Assembly (NCBI RefSeq): GCF_003612555.1
Contig: NZ_RAZF01000011.1
Coordinates: forward strand, 1-64,000
From: Acutalibacter sp. 1XD8-33
GTDB taxonomy: Bacteria > Bacillota > Clostridia > Oscillospirales > Acutalibacteraceae
Length of the DNA stretch: 64,000 nucleotides
Direction: 5' to 3'
The position numbers were made by a program, and so were the translations under genes. Within the stretch, counting starts at the first letter, position 1. The number at the start of each line of letters is the position of its first letter. Under the pieces are notes generated by a model, which was not told where the DNA came from, did not search any database, and saw only the letters and a list, made by a program, of their open reading frames with translations. Positions 1 to 8,217 of this stretch are shown one piece after another.

Positions 1-300
1 GGAGCGTTCTGACCTGACCGAGTCGGCAGACGAGACCAGCTGAGACTCAACGCCCTCAAGGTCTTGCCCTTAAACACCTGAGAAGCGTATTTTTGCCAGG
101 GTGGTGAATAATAGGTTAACACTCGCTGCGCTCGGTTAACTATCCGAGTTTTGCAAAGCAAAACTCTTAAGAGGGGACGGAGAGTTCATCTCGCACAGCG
201 AGATGAATCTCTTTTGCAACTGAGAAAAGCGTCCCCTAGTTTCGGAACCATCCAGCGGCTTCCCATCCTGTCTTTCGCCTTTTGCTATCCCCGCGTGTGA
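1..300. repeat. Mosaic palindromic repeat cluster at left edge
   Basis: No gene is seen in this stretch. It consists of modules that recur elsewhere in the window: a GACCGAGTCGGCAGACGAGA block (also near 55,645), a CTCAAGGTCTTGCCCTTAA / ACACCTGAGAAGCG block, a TTAACACTCGCTGCGCTCGG module facing a GAGTTTTGCAAAGCAAAACTC palindrome, and a hairpin made by GAGTTCATCTCGC and GCGAGATGAATC. The order from 1 to about 170 closely matches 55,640-55,810, which shows that this is a composite repeat rather than chance structure. The cluster runs off the left edge of the window. Confidence 0.75.
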
Positions 301-371
301 ACAGCCAGCCCAACGCGCTCCGCCTGGGGCGCGTCTCAAAAAGAATACAATAAAGACATAGGAGGAAAATT

Positions 372-617
372 ATGGACACAAGAGAAGTTTTCACCCGCCT
401 GAACCGGGTATTCCAGGAGGTTTTCGACGACGACAGCATCCGGGTGGGCCCCCAGACTACCGCCGACGACATCGAGGACTGGGACAGCCTGGAGCACATC
501 ACCCTGATCTCCGCCGTGGAGCGGGAGTTCCGCATGAAATTCAAGATGGGCGAGATCTCCTCCATGAAAAACGTGGGCGAGATGGCCCAGATCGTCATGG
601 AGCGGGCCAAACGGTAA
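372..617 (+). CDS. acpP: Acyl carrier protein
   Basis: This 81-residue acidic protein is an acyl carrier protein, the phosphopantetheine-bearing carrier that holds acyl chains during fatty acid or related synthesis. The DSLEH motif places the modified serine at residue 39, and the length matches the family (about 75-85). The start is fixed by an AGGAGG at 360-365, seven bases before ATG. It stands alone, with repeats upstream and a hairpin terminator directly downstream, rather than in a fab operon. It could therefore be either the housekeeping ACP or a paralogue for a special pathway. The family assignment is firm; the specific role is not. Confidence 0.9.
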   Translation: MDTREVFTRLNRVFQEVFDDDSIRVGPQTTADDIEDWDSLEHITLISAVEREFRMKFKMGEISSMKNVGEMAQIVMERAKR

Positions 618-633
618 ATCCCCCAAAAAATGA

Positions 634-664
634 AAAAAATCCCCGGCAGCCGCTGGGGATTTTT
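634..664 (+). terminator. Rho-independent terminator after acpP
   Basis: AAAAATCCCC and GGGGATTTTT form a 10 bp stem around a GC-rich loop, ending in a T run, 17 bases after the acpP stop codon. Confidence 0.85.
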
Positions 665-707
665 CTATGTATGAAAACTTTACTGCTCCACCCTCCGGGC
701 AACTGAA

Positions 708-810
708 TCGTTAATGCGGTTCAAAAGAGGTACACCGCCTCTTTTGAACCAAGCGGCGCAGCCGCCCAGCTTGAAAACCAGTATTTACCGATTTTCAAGC
801 GCGTTTACGA
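708..810. repeat. Cloverleaf-like palindromic element, copy A
   Basis: The 103 bp element has inverted termini (TCGTTAATGCG / CGCGTTTACGA) enclosing three hairpins: GGTTCAAAAGAGG with CCTCTTTTGAACC, GCGGC with GCCGC, and CTTGAAAA with TTTTCAAG. The same plan is found at 16,646, 41,954 and 57,909. The right arm overlaps the end of the neighbouring minus-strand phosphodiesterase gene and encodes its final seven residues and stop codon. Confidence 0.8.
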
Positions 811-1741
811 TGACGCATTCCGCCTCCAGCAGCCGGGCATAGGCCTCCTGCCTCTCCCCCTCCGCCTTCGCGGGCAGGATGTTCTCGAAAATGCACAGGC
901 TCCCCAGGTCCTTGGTCCGCCGGTACTCCTCCTCGCTGCGGATGGTCCAGCTCACCTCCTGCATCCCGAACACCCGCTTCACCGCGCCCATGGCCGGAAT
1001 GTCCCGGGCGTGCAGGTCGTAGGCCTCGAAATTGGGCCGGGTGTACCAGTTTGTCAGCAGATTTCTGCCGCAGAAGGCCTCCCAGGCAGTAAGGTTGTCG
1101 TCCCCCTCTTTAAAATGGGCCATCAGCTGGCCACGCACAATCTCCGGGCGGTTCTTCCGGAACCAGCGCACGATCCTGGGGTCGAAGGATTCCACGCAGT
1201 AGAGGCCCTTGTAGCCCTCCAGTTCCTTCATGGCCAGCTGGCAGAGCTCCGCCGGGTCGTTGTAGCCCTTCAGCTCGATAATCAGCGGCGTGGTCCCTCG
1301 AAGCCCCGCCAGCACGTCCCGGAACAGAGGCACAGGCTCCTCGGTGCCGAACAGTCGGTAGGCCCTCAGCTCCTCATAGGTCAGATCCGCGATGGCCTTG
1401 TCCGCCCCACAGCTGCGCTTGATGCTGGCGTCATGGTGCACCACCACCCGCTTGTCCTTGGTGAGCTGCAGGTCAAACTCCATCCCGAAGCCCCCCAGCT
1501 CCGCCAGCCGGAATCCCTTCATGGAGTTCTCCGGCACGCCGTTCTCCAGGTTGTGCAGGCCTCTGTGGGCGTAGTCAAACCGCCGGAACTCCTGGAAGCT
1601 GGGCCTATGGGCGAGCTGGGGCGCGATCAGCCACAGCCAGACCAGCCCGGCCAGGGCCGCGATTCCCAAGAGAACCAGGGCCACTGTGCCCGGCAGGCCC
1701 AGTCCGCTGGTGGATACATCCAGAAAACGAAAAAAATTCAT
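785..1741 (-). CDS. Membrane-anchored glycerophosphodiester phosphodiesterase
   Basis: This 318-residue member of the GDPD/UgpQ family hydrolyses glycerophosphodiesters to glycerol 3-phosphate and an alcohol. A single transmembrane segment (about residues 17-40) anchors the N-terminus, followed by the TIM-barrel catalytic domain. The signature residues are visible: HRG at 59-61, the PEN stretch near 70-72, and the VVHHD catalytic histidine segment near 100-105. Start: ATG with TGGAGG seven bases upstream, behind a good promoter. Oddity: the last residues (VNALENR) and the stop codon lie within a cloverleaf repeat, so the native C-terminus has probably been replaced. Substrate specificity cannot be read from the sequence. 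Confidence 0.88.
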   Translation of the reverse strand: MNFFRFLDVSTSGLGLPGTVALVLLGIAALAGLVWLWLIAPQLAHRPSFQEFRRFDYAHRGLHNLENGVPENSMKGFRLAELGGFGMEFDLQLTKDKRVVVHHDASIKRSCGADKAIADLTYEELRAYRLFGTEEPVPLFRDVLAGLRGTTPLIIELKGYNDPAELCQLAMKELEGYKGLYCVESFDPRIVRWFRKNRPEIVRGQLMAHFKEGDDNLTAWEAFCGRNLLTNWYTRPNFEAYDLHARDIPAMGAVKRVFGMQEVSWTIRSEEEYRRTKDLGSLCIFENILPAKAEGERQEAYARLLEAECVIVNALENR

Positions 1742-1782
1742 GATTTTTCCTCCAAACTATCTTTCTTTTTTATCTTGTTTGT

Positions 1783-1810
1783 ATTATAATATGAAAAATA
1801 TGGCTTGCAA
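1783..1810 (-). promoter_or_regulatory. Sigma-A type promoter of the phosphodiesterase gene
   Basis: On the minus strand, TTGCAA (1805-1810) and TATAAT (1783-1788) are separated by 16 bases and lie about 40 bases upstream of the phosphodiesterase ATG. Confidence 0.7.
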
Positions 1811-1821
1811 AAGGACAGGGG

Positions 1822-2100
1822 TTGAGAGTGTTGATGGCCTCTGGCAGGGAGGGGCGTTGCCCCCTCCACCCCCACCACCTTTGAAAAGGTGGACGAAACT
1901 TTTACCCTGGTCAGCATTGGGCGGTCCAGCGGGCCTTACGCTGGCGCGGGTGTGGGGTGAGCGTCTGCCAGTGGCAGACAAGCTGCGAACCGACCGAGCC
2001 GGCAGGCGAGACCGGAGCCCCACGGTCTTGCCGTAAGGCGCAGCAGAGTTCGCGAAGCGAAACTCTCTGCGACTGGAGGCCACACAGTATTACTTTTAAA
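1822..2100. repeat. Composite repeat unit with terminal inverted repeats (unit 1)
   Basis: The unit starts with TTGAGAGTGTTGATGGCC and ends with the inverted counterpart GGCCACACAGTATTACTT. Between them are the CCACCTTTTGAAAAGGTGG-type hairpin followed by the ACGAAACTTTTACCCTGG block, the CGAACCGACCGAGCCGGC block, an ACGGTCTTGCCGTAAG block and a GAGTTCGCGAAGCGAAACTC palindrome. Similar units lie at 7,819, 25,912 and 31,541. No convincing gene is present. Confidence 0.65.
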
Positions 2101-2161
2101 ACCTATCATATACCAACCGCGAGACTTTTGCAAGCCCGTGGACAAAAGAAAGGAAATGATT

Positions 2162-4480
2162 ATGAAATTCACCAAAGGCTACTGGCTGAACAAGCCCGGC
2201 GTACAAAATTTTGACTGCGTCCAGATCCGGGAGGCCCGGGTGGAGGACGACCGCCTCTACCTCTACTCCGTGCCCTACCCCCAGGACGAGCGAGGCATGG
2301 GCGGCCCGGTGCTGGAAATCTTCATCAGCGCCCCCCGCCCGGACGTGATCCGCACCGAGGCCTGGCACTTCATGGGCGGCGCCCAGAAGGTCCCCCAGTT
2401 CGAGCTGGAAACCGTGGACGCGCCCTTGCAGGTGGAGGAATTTGACGGCGGGCTCACCGTCACCAGCGGCCGCACCCAGCTGCGTATCACCAAAAGCCCC
2501 GCCAGCTTCTCCTATTTCTACGACGGCAAGCCCCTCACCAAGGTGGGAGACCGCTTCGGCCACTCCATGATCAGCTATGTGCAGACCCCGGAGGGCCCCT
2601 TCATGCGGGCCCAGCTGGACCTGGACATCGGCGAGAACATCTACGGCCTGGGAGAGCGCTTCACCCCCTTCGTGAAAAACGGCCAGATCGTGGACATGTG
2701 GCAGGAGGACGGCGGCACCTGCTCCGAGATCTCCTACAAGAACATCCCCTTCTACCTCACCAACCGGGGCTACGGCGTGTTCGTGAACTCCAGCGCCCAG
2801 GTCAGCTACGAGCTGTGCTCCGAGGTGGTCACCCGGGCCCAGTTCTCCGTGCCCGGAGAAAAGCTGGACTTCATGGTCATCGGCGGCGGGGACGCCAAAA
2901 CCGTCCTACAAAACTACACCGCACTCACCGGCCGTCCCGCTCTGCCCCCGGCCTGGACCTTCGGCCTGTGGCTCTCCACCTCCTTCACCACCAACTACGA
3001 CGAGGAGACCGTCTCCCAGTTCGTGAACGGCATGGCGAACCGGGACCTGCCCCTACACGTGTTCCACTTCGACTGCTACTGGATGGCGGAGAACGAGTGG
3101 TGCAACTTCAAATTCGACCCCAAGATGTTCCAGGACGCCCCCGGCCTTCTCAAGCGCCTGAAGGAGCGGGGCCTGAAGATCTGCGTGTGGATCAACTCCT
3201 ATATCGGCCAGAAATCCCCCCTCTTCAAAGAGGCCATGGAGAACGGCTACCTCCTGAAGCGCCCGGACGGCAGCGTGTGGCAATGGGACCTGTGGCAGGC
3301 CGGGATGGGGCTGGTGGACTTCACCAATCCCCAGGCCTGGAAGTGGTATCAGGGCAAGCTTCGGGCCCTGCTGGACATGGGCGTGGACTGCTTCAAGACC
3401 GACTTCGGCGAGCGCATCCCCACGGACTGCGTCTACTACGACGGCAGCGACCCGGTGCTCATGCACAACTACTACACCTACCTCTACAACAAGTGCGTCT
3501 TTGAGCTTCTGGAGGAGCACAAGGGCAAGAACGAGGCCTGCCTCTTTGCACGCAGCGCCACGGCGGGGGGCCAGAAATTCCCGGTCCACTGGGGCGGCGA
3601 CTGCTCCTCCAACTACCTGTCCATGAGCGAGAGCCTCCGGGCCGGGCTCTCCCTGTGCCTCTCCGGCTTCGGCTTCTGGAGCCATGACATCAGCGGCTTC
3701 GAGGGCACCGCTCCCGCCGACGTGTACAAGCGCTGGGCAGCCTTCGGCCTCTTGTCCACTCACTCCCGCCTGCACGGGTCCAACTCCTACCGGGTGCCCT
3801 GGCTCTTCGACGAGGAGTCCGTGGACGTGGTGCGCCAGTTCACCAAGTTGAAGTGCTCCCTGATGCCATACCTGTACACCGGCACGGTGGAAACCCACGA
3901 AACCGGCGTGCCCCTCATGCGGGCCATGCTGTTGGAGTTCCCGGAGGACATCCCCTGCGCCGGGCTGGACCGCCAGTATATGCTGGGGGGCAGTCTGCTG
4001 GTGGCCCCGGTGTTCACCAAGTCCGGGGACGTGGACTACTACCTGCCCCAGGGCCGCTGGACCAACCTCCTCTCCAACCAGGTTGTGGAGGGCGGCCGCT
4101 GGCTCCACGAGGTCCACGGCTTCATGAGCCTGCCCCTGATGGTCCGGGAGAACACCATCCTGCCCGTGGGGGCCAACGACCACGATGTGGAGTACGACTA
4201 CAGCGACGGCCTGACCCTCCACCTGTTTGAGCTCACCGGGGAGGCCAGCTGCGATGTGGTGGACATGCGCGGGGAGAAGTTCCTCTCTGTCACGGCCAAG
4301 CGGGAGGGGGACAAGATCACCGTCTCCTTCGAGGGCAAGGCCGCTGGGCTAAAGCTGCTGCTGCGGAACGTGGACGCCATCCACAGCGCCAACGGCTTTG
4401 TGGGCGAGGCGGAGGCCACGCCTTTGGGCACACTGCTCCAGGTGAACCCCCAGCTGCAATCCGTGAGCTTCCACATCTGA
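2162..4480 (+). CDS. yicI: Alpha-xylosidase, glycoside hydrolase family 31 (YicI type)
   Basis: This 772-residue cytoplasmic GH31 enzyme probably releases alpha-linked xylose from isoprimeverose-type xyloglucan fragments. It has the full family layout: N-terminal beta-sandwich, TIM barrel and C-terminal beta domains, with no signal peptide. The nucleophile motif KTDFGERIP gives Asp414, and HWGGDCSSNY supplies the acid/base Asp near 480. These positions nearly match E. coli YicI (416 and 482), which also has 772 residues. An ATG 24 bases upstream is possible, but AGGA seven bases before 2162 favours the start given. It is monocistronic, between a repeat unit and a hairpin terminator. Xylosidase rather than glucosidase activity is inferred from the KTDFGE motif. 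Confidence 0.9.
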   Translation: MKFTKGYWLNKPGVQNFDCVQIREARVEDDRLYLYSVPYPQDERGMGGPVLEIFISAPRPDVIRTEAWHFMGGAQKVPQFELETVDAPLQVEEFDGGLTVTSGRTQLRITKSPASFSYFYDGKPLTKVGDRFGHSMISYVQTPEGPFMRAQLDLDIGENIYGLGERFTPFVKNGQIVDMWQEDGGTCSEISYKNIPFYLTNRGYGVFVNSSAQVSYELCSEVVTRAQFSVPGEKLDFMVIGGGDAKTVLQNYTALTGRPALPPAWTFGLWLSTSFTTNYDEETVSQFVNGMANRDLPLHVFHFDCYWMAENEWCNFKFDPKMFQDAPGLLKRLKERGLKICVWINSYIGQKSPLFKEAMENGYLLKRPDGSVWQWDLWQAGMGLVDFTNPQAWKWYQGKLRALLDMGVDCFKTDFGERIPTDCVYYDGSDPVLMHNYYTYLYNKCVFELLEEHKGKNEACLFARSATAGGQKFPVHWGGDCSSNYLSMSESLRAGLSLCLSGFGFWSHDISGFEGTAPADVYKRWAAFGLLSTHSRLHGSNSYRVPWLFDEESVDVVRQFTKLKCSLMPYLYTGTVETHETGVPLMRAMLLEFPEDIPCAGLDRQYMLGGSLLVAPVFTKSGDVDYYLPQGRWTNLLSNQVVEGGRWLHEVHGFMSLPLMVRENTILPVGANDHDVEYDYSDGLTLHLFELTGEASCDVVDMRGEKFLSVTAKREGDKITVSFEGKAAGLKLLLRNVDAIHSANGFVGEAEATPLGTLLQVNPQLQSVSFHI

Positions 4481-4517
4481 AGGCTCCACTGCCGGTTCGG
4501 CCAATCTTTTTGATTAT

Positions 4518-4554
4518 AAAAGGGAACATGACAGATTGTTGTCATGTTCCCTTT
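4518..4554. terminator. Bidirectional terminator between yicI and the trk operon
   Basis: AAAGGGAACATGAC and GTCATGTTCCCTTT form a perfect 14 bp stem with an 8-base loop, placed between converging genes ending at 4480 (plus) and 4577 (minus). A/T-rich flanks on both sides allow it to act in both directions. Confidence 0.85.
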
Positions 4555-4576
4555 GTTATAGGTTTTAAACCAGACC

Positions 4577-4900
4577 CTAATCCTCCTCTTGCTCTGCCCG
4601 GCGGATTGCCGCCGCGTAGGCCAGCGCCCTTTCCAGCCGCGCCAGGGCCTTTTGCAGATGGCGATAAACCGTAGCCTTGTTCACCCCCAGCGCCTGTCCG
4701 GCCTCCTCCATGGTCAGTCCATCAAAAAAGTATAGCCGAACACACTCCCGCTGCCGGTCTGTTAAATCCCGCTCAATGGCCAGCTGGAGCACCGCTTTGG
4801 CGGAACGGCGGTCTATCCCCCGGCCCTGGTCGGGGCCGAGGGAGTCCTCTCTGCCAAAAAAATTTCGGATTTCATCCAGACTTACCAGCTTGGTCCGCAT
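4577..4900 (-). CDS. Sigma-70 region 4-like helix-turn-helix protein
   Basis: This 107-residue protein resembles only the region 4 part of sigma-70 factors: LTDRQRECVRLYF, then a helix-turn-helix (MEEAGQALGVNKATVYRHL, about residues 64-82). There is no region 2, so it is unlikely to act as a stand-alone sigma factor; it may be a DNA-binding regulator or a partner of a split sigma factor. It starts at an ATG with a GAGGTG site and is the third gene of the trk operon, 19 bases after trkH. Control of potassium uptake is a guess from position only. Confidence 0.65.
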   Translation of the reverse strand: MRTKLVSLDEIRNFFGREDSLGPDQGRGIDRRSAKAVLQLAIERDLTDRQRECVRLYFFDGLTMEEAGQALGVNKATVYRHLQKALARLERALAYAAAIRRAEQEED

Positions 4901-4919
4901 AGAAACACCTCGGATCCCC

Positions 4920-6368
4920 TTACGTTTTGCGCCATGCCGTGGGAAGGAACAGCATAATCATGGGGAAAATCTCCAGCCTGCCGGCCAGCATGTCAAAGGA
5001 GAGCACCAGCTTGCTGAAGGGAGAGAATCCCGCGTAGCTGCCCATGGGGCCCACCACGTCCAGGCCGGGACCAATATTGTTCAGGCAGGCTACTACCGCG
5101 GTCAAATTGGTTTCCAGGGAGAACTCGTCCAGGGCAACCAGTACCATGGACCCCACCGTGATCGCCAGATAGACGGCCAGATAGCTGTAAGTGTTTTGGA
5201 TGACTTCCTCTCCCACCGTCTGTCCCTCCATGTGTACTTGGGAAACGGAGCGAGGGCGGAGCATCCGCTTTACATTCCTCCTGCCTGCCTTGCACAGCAG
5301 CAGCACCCGGGCAACCTTCATGCCGCCGCCGGTGGAGCCGGCACAGGCGCCCACGAACATCAGCACCACCAGCAAGGTTTTGGACAGGGCGGGCCATTGG
5401 TTAAAGTCCGCCGTGGCAAAGCCGGTGGTCGTCATAATGGAGGACACCTGGAAGGCCGCCTGATGCAGGGCCTCCCCCACATGGCGGTAAATGGGCAGAA
5501 TGTCCCAGGTAATCACCAGAATGCTGCCCAGCATAAGGCTAAGGTAGAGGATCAACTCCTGGTTCTTCAGCACTTTCATAAACTGCCGGATCAGCAGCAG
5601 ATAGAAGATGGAGAAATTCACCCCGAACAGAGCCATGAACACCGTGCAGACCCCTTGCAGATAATGGCTGTAGCTCATCAGGCTATCGCCTTTGATGGCG
5701 AAGCCCCCGGTGCCCGCCGTGCCAAAGGCGGTGGTGACGCTGTCGAAAAGGGGCATTCCTCCCGCCAGCAGCAGAATGATCTGTACCAGGGTCAGCCCGA
5801 TATAGATGGCGTACAGCAGCTTGGCACTGTCCTGGAGCTTAGGCACCAGCTTGTCCACCTGGGGGCCGGGGCTCTCCGCCCGCATCACATGCAGCAGGGA
5901 GTTCTTCCCCTTGCCCATAGGCATCACCGCCAGCAGAAACACCAGCACGCCCATCCCGCCCAGCCAGTGGGTGAAGCTGCGCCAGTACAACAGTCCCATG
6001 GGAAGAGCCTCAATGTCCGTCAGAATGCTGGCCCCGGTGGTGGTAAAGCCGGAAACAGTTTCAAACAGGCAGTCGATATAGTTTGGCACAGCGCCGCTGA
6101 GGAAAAAGGGCAGGGCGCCAATCAGGGAAACCGCCACCCAGCACAGCGCCACGCTCAAAAACCCCTCCCGGGCGCCGATCTGCCTGTCTTTAGGGGGAAG
6201 CAGAAAGGTGCCCAGGCTGAGCACCGCCGAAATGACGACGACCGCCGCCGTGCCGGCTACCGCCCGCGTCTCCCCATAAAACAGGGAGATGCCTACAGAG
6301 GGCAGCAGACATACAGCCTCCACCCGGAGGATATAGCTGATAAGGCGCAAAATCATTCTGTGATTCAC
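4920..6368 (-). CDS. trkH: Potassium uptake protein TrkH family, membrane subunit
   Basis: The 482-residue polytopic membrane protein is the ion-conducting subunit of a Trk/Ktr-type potassium uptake system. It has the four-fold membrane-pore-membrane layout, with filter-like segments such as SGFTTTGAS (about residues 135-143), FGTAGTGGF and TTTGFA, and GSTGGGMK before a cytoplasmic loop. The length is normal for TrkH. It starts 16 bases after the trkA stop, so the two subunits are made from one transcript. It is followed by the sigma-like gene and the bidirectional terminator. The assignment is secure; the choice between TrkH and KtrB naming depends on convention. Confidence 0.93.
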   Translation of the reverse strand: MNHRMILRLISYILRVEAVCLLPSVGISLFYGETRAVAGTAAVVVISAVLSLGTFLLPPKDRQIGAREGFLSVALCWVAVSLIGALPFFLSGAVPNYIDCLFETVSGFTTTGASILTDIEALPMGLLYWRSFTHWLGGMGVLVFLLAVMPMGKGKNSLLHVMRAESPGPQVDKLVPKLQDSAKLLYAIYIGLTLVQIILLLAGGMPLFDSVTTAFGTAGTGGFAIKGDSLMSYSHYLQGVCTVFMALFGVNFSIFYLLLIRQFMKVLKNQELILYLSLMLGSILVITWDILPIYRHVGEALHQAAFQVSSIMTTTGFATADFNQWPALSKTLLVVLMFVGACAGSTGGGMKVARVLLLCKAGRRNVKRMLRPRSVSQVHMEGQTVGEEVIQNTYSYLAVYLAITVGSMVLVALDEFSLETNLTAVVACLNNIGPGLDVVGPMGSYAGFSPFSKLVLSFDMLAGRLEIFPMIMLFLPTAWRKT

Positions 6369-6384
6369 TTCTACTGCCTCGCTT

Positions 6385-7746
6385 TCAGCCGGTTACAATA
6401 TCGCTGAGATTCTGGATTGCCATGTCGGCCGTGGCCACCACGATCACCGAGTCGCCGGCCTCTATGGCGTCGCTGCCCCCAGGAATGATCGCCCGGCCCC
6501 GGCGGTTGATGCAGGCAATCAACGTGCCCGGCTTCAGCTTCAGTTTATAAAGAGGCTGGCCCAAAAAGGGAAGGCCCTTCCCCACCTGAAATTCCAGCGC
6601 CTCCACTCGGTCCTCTACAATCCGGTGCAGGGTGGTCACAGAGCCGCCCTTCCGGTTGCCCATGGCCCGCACATACCGCATGATGTCGCTGCAGCACAGG
6701 TCCTTGGGGCTTACAGCGCAGTCGATGCCCTTGCCGGTCAGGGCCTCGTTAAATTCCGTGCGGTTGATCTTGGTGATCACCTTGTAGATGCCCAGGAAGT
6801 TAGCGTACATGGAGATGATGAGGTTTTCCTCGTCAAAGTCCGTCAGCGTTACCACCGCGTCGGTCTGGGCCAGACCCTCCGTGTCCAGAATATTCCGGTC
6901 CGAACCGTCGGCGTTAATGACGGTGGCCTTGGGCAGGGTGTCGGAGAGCTCGTTGCAGCGGGCCGGGTCCTTTTCGATGAGCTTTACGTTTACGCCGGAT
7001 TTGAGCAGCTCCGTGGCCAGATAATAGGCGATCCTGCTGCCGCCGATAATCATCACGTCCCGGATTTTCCGCTGGCTCACCCCCAGGTTGCGGATGAGCT
7101 TTGCCAGGTTTCCCGAAGGGGCCGTCACATGGAGCCTGTCCCCCTTCTGCAGCCGGAAGCGGCCGTCCGGAATAAAGACCTCGCTGCCCCGCTGCACCGC
7201 GCAGACCAGCACCTGGACCTTCACCTTTTTGCCGAAGTCCATCAGCAGGCAGCCGTCCAGCGGGCTGTCCTCCCCCAGCTCGATCTCCACAATCTCCACC
7301 CGGCCCTTGGCAAAGGAGTCCCGCCGGAGAAAGGAGGGGAACTGTAAGAGCCGGAAGATCTCGCTGGCTGTGGAGAGCTCCGGGTTGATCATCATGGACA
7401 GGCCCAGCTCGTCCTTCCACTCGTAGAGCTGGCTGAAATAGTCGGGATTCCGCACCCGGGCGATAGTGTGGGCGCAGCCCAGCTTGTGGGCGGTAATGCA
7501 GCAGAGCAGATTGGTTTCGTCTGCGGAAGTCGCCGCGATGAGCAGGTCGCTCCCCTGCACGTTGGCCTGGTTCTGCGTCTTGATGGTGGCGCCGTTGCCA
7601 TGAACCACAATAATATCCAGGGATTTCTGGGCCTCCTCCAGCACCAGCTTGTTGCTGTCGATGACCACCACGTCGTGGCCCTCCTTGGCCAGCTGAACGG
7701 TCAGGGCCGAGCCTACTTTGCCATCACCCACAATTACGATTTTCAT
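6385..7746 (-). CDS. trkA: Trk system potassium uptake regulatory subunit TrkA
   Basis: The 453-residue cytosolic protein gates the TrkH channel by binding nucleotides. It has two RCK units in tandem: each starts with a Rossmann fold (VGDGKVGS near residue 6; MIIGGSRIA near residue 228) and ends with a TrkA-C domain. Two ATG codons lie six bases apart; the second is used here because AAGGA lies six bases before it and the protein then starts MKIVIVGDG, as is usual. It is the first gene of the trkA-trkH-sigma-like operon, read away from the repeat unit at 7.8-8.1 kb. Confidence 0.94.
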   Translation of the reverse strand: MKIVIVGDGKVGSALTVQLAKEGHDVVVIDSNKLVLEEAQKSLDIIVVHGNGATIKTQNQANVQGSDLLIAATSADETNLLCCITAHKLGCAHTIARVRNPDYFSQLYEWKDELGLSMMINPELSTASEIFRLLQFPSFLRRDSFAKGRVEIVEIELGEDSPLDGCLLMDFGKKVKVQVLVCAVQRGSEVFIPDGRFRLQKGDRLHVTAPSGNLAKLIRNLGVSQRKIRDVMIIGGSRIAYYLATELLKSGVNVKLIEKDPARCNELSDTLPKATVINADGSDRNILDTEGLAQTDAVVTLTDFDEENLIISMYANFLGIYKVITKINRTEFNEALTGKGIDCAVSPKDLCCSDIMRYVRAMGNRKGGSVTTLHRIVEDRVEALEFQVGKGLPFLGQPLYKLKLKPGTLIACINRRGRAIIPGGSDAIEAGDSVIVVATADMAIQNLSDIVTG

Positions 7747-7812
7747 TGCCATTCCTTCTCTTTACCCAAAAGATTTCTGATTTTCCCAGCCGCCGTGGTT
7801 TCGCAAAAGGAT

Positions 7813-8145
7813 AGTTTTGAGAGTAATACTGTGTGGCCCCCGCCCCAAGGGGTGCGGCTTCGGCGCTTGGGGGACTCTGGGTCTCGGCTGGTCTCGACTG
7901 CCGACTCGGTCGGCGACGGGAAATTGCCACTGGCGATTGTCGCCCCCCAAAAAACCCACCACTTTTGAAAAAGTGAACAAAACTTTTTCCCTGGTTAACT
8001 GGGTGAGATAAAGCTAAACAAAGTAAAAGTTTTTGATCCACACTTTTCTCAAAAAGTGTGGTCCAGTCCAGGGTGAGAGTTCGTAAGACGAAGTCTCACG
8101 AACTCTTGTCGCCGAAGGCCATCACATGCTCCAATAAAGTATAAG
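7813..8145. repeat. Composite repeat unit with terminal inverted repeats (unit 2)
   Basis: The left end reads GAGAGTAATACTGTGTGGCC (7819-7838) and the right end GGCCATCACATGCTCC (from 8117), inverted relative to each other. The interior holds the GGAAATTGCCACTGGCGATT module, the CACTTTTGAAAAAGTG hairpin followed by the AAACTTTTTCCCTGGTTA block, and a second hairpin CACTTTTCTCAAAAAGTG. No convincing gene is present between trkA and the dipeptidase gene. Confidence 0.65.
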
Positions 8146-8217
8146 AAACTGGAGATTTCTGTTCAACTTTATGCCGCGGCCTGGGCATAAAAAGCCCTTT
8201 TCTTTAATAATTATATC

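Noticed and set aside
1686-2083. Proline- or glycine-rich ORFs on both strands at 1.7-2.1 kb
   Set aside because: They run through a composite repeat unit, have no ribosome sites, and owe their length to GC-rich palindromes.
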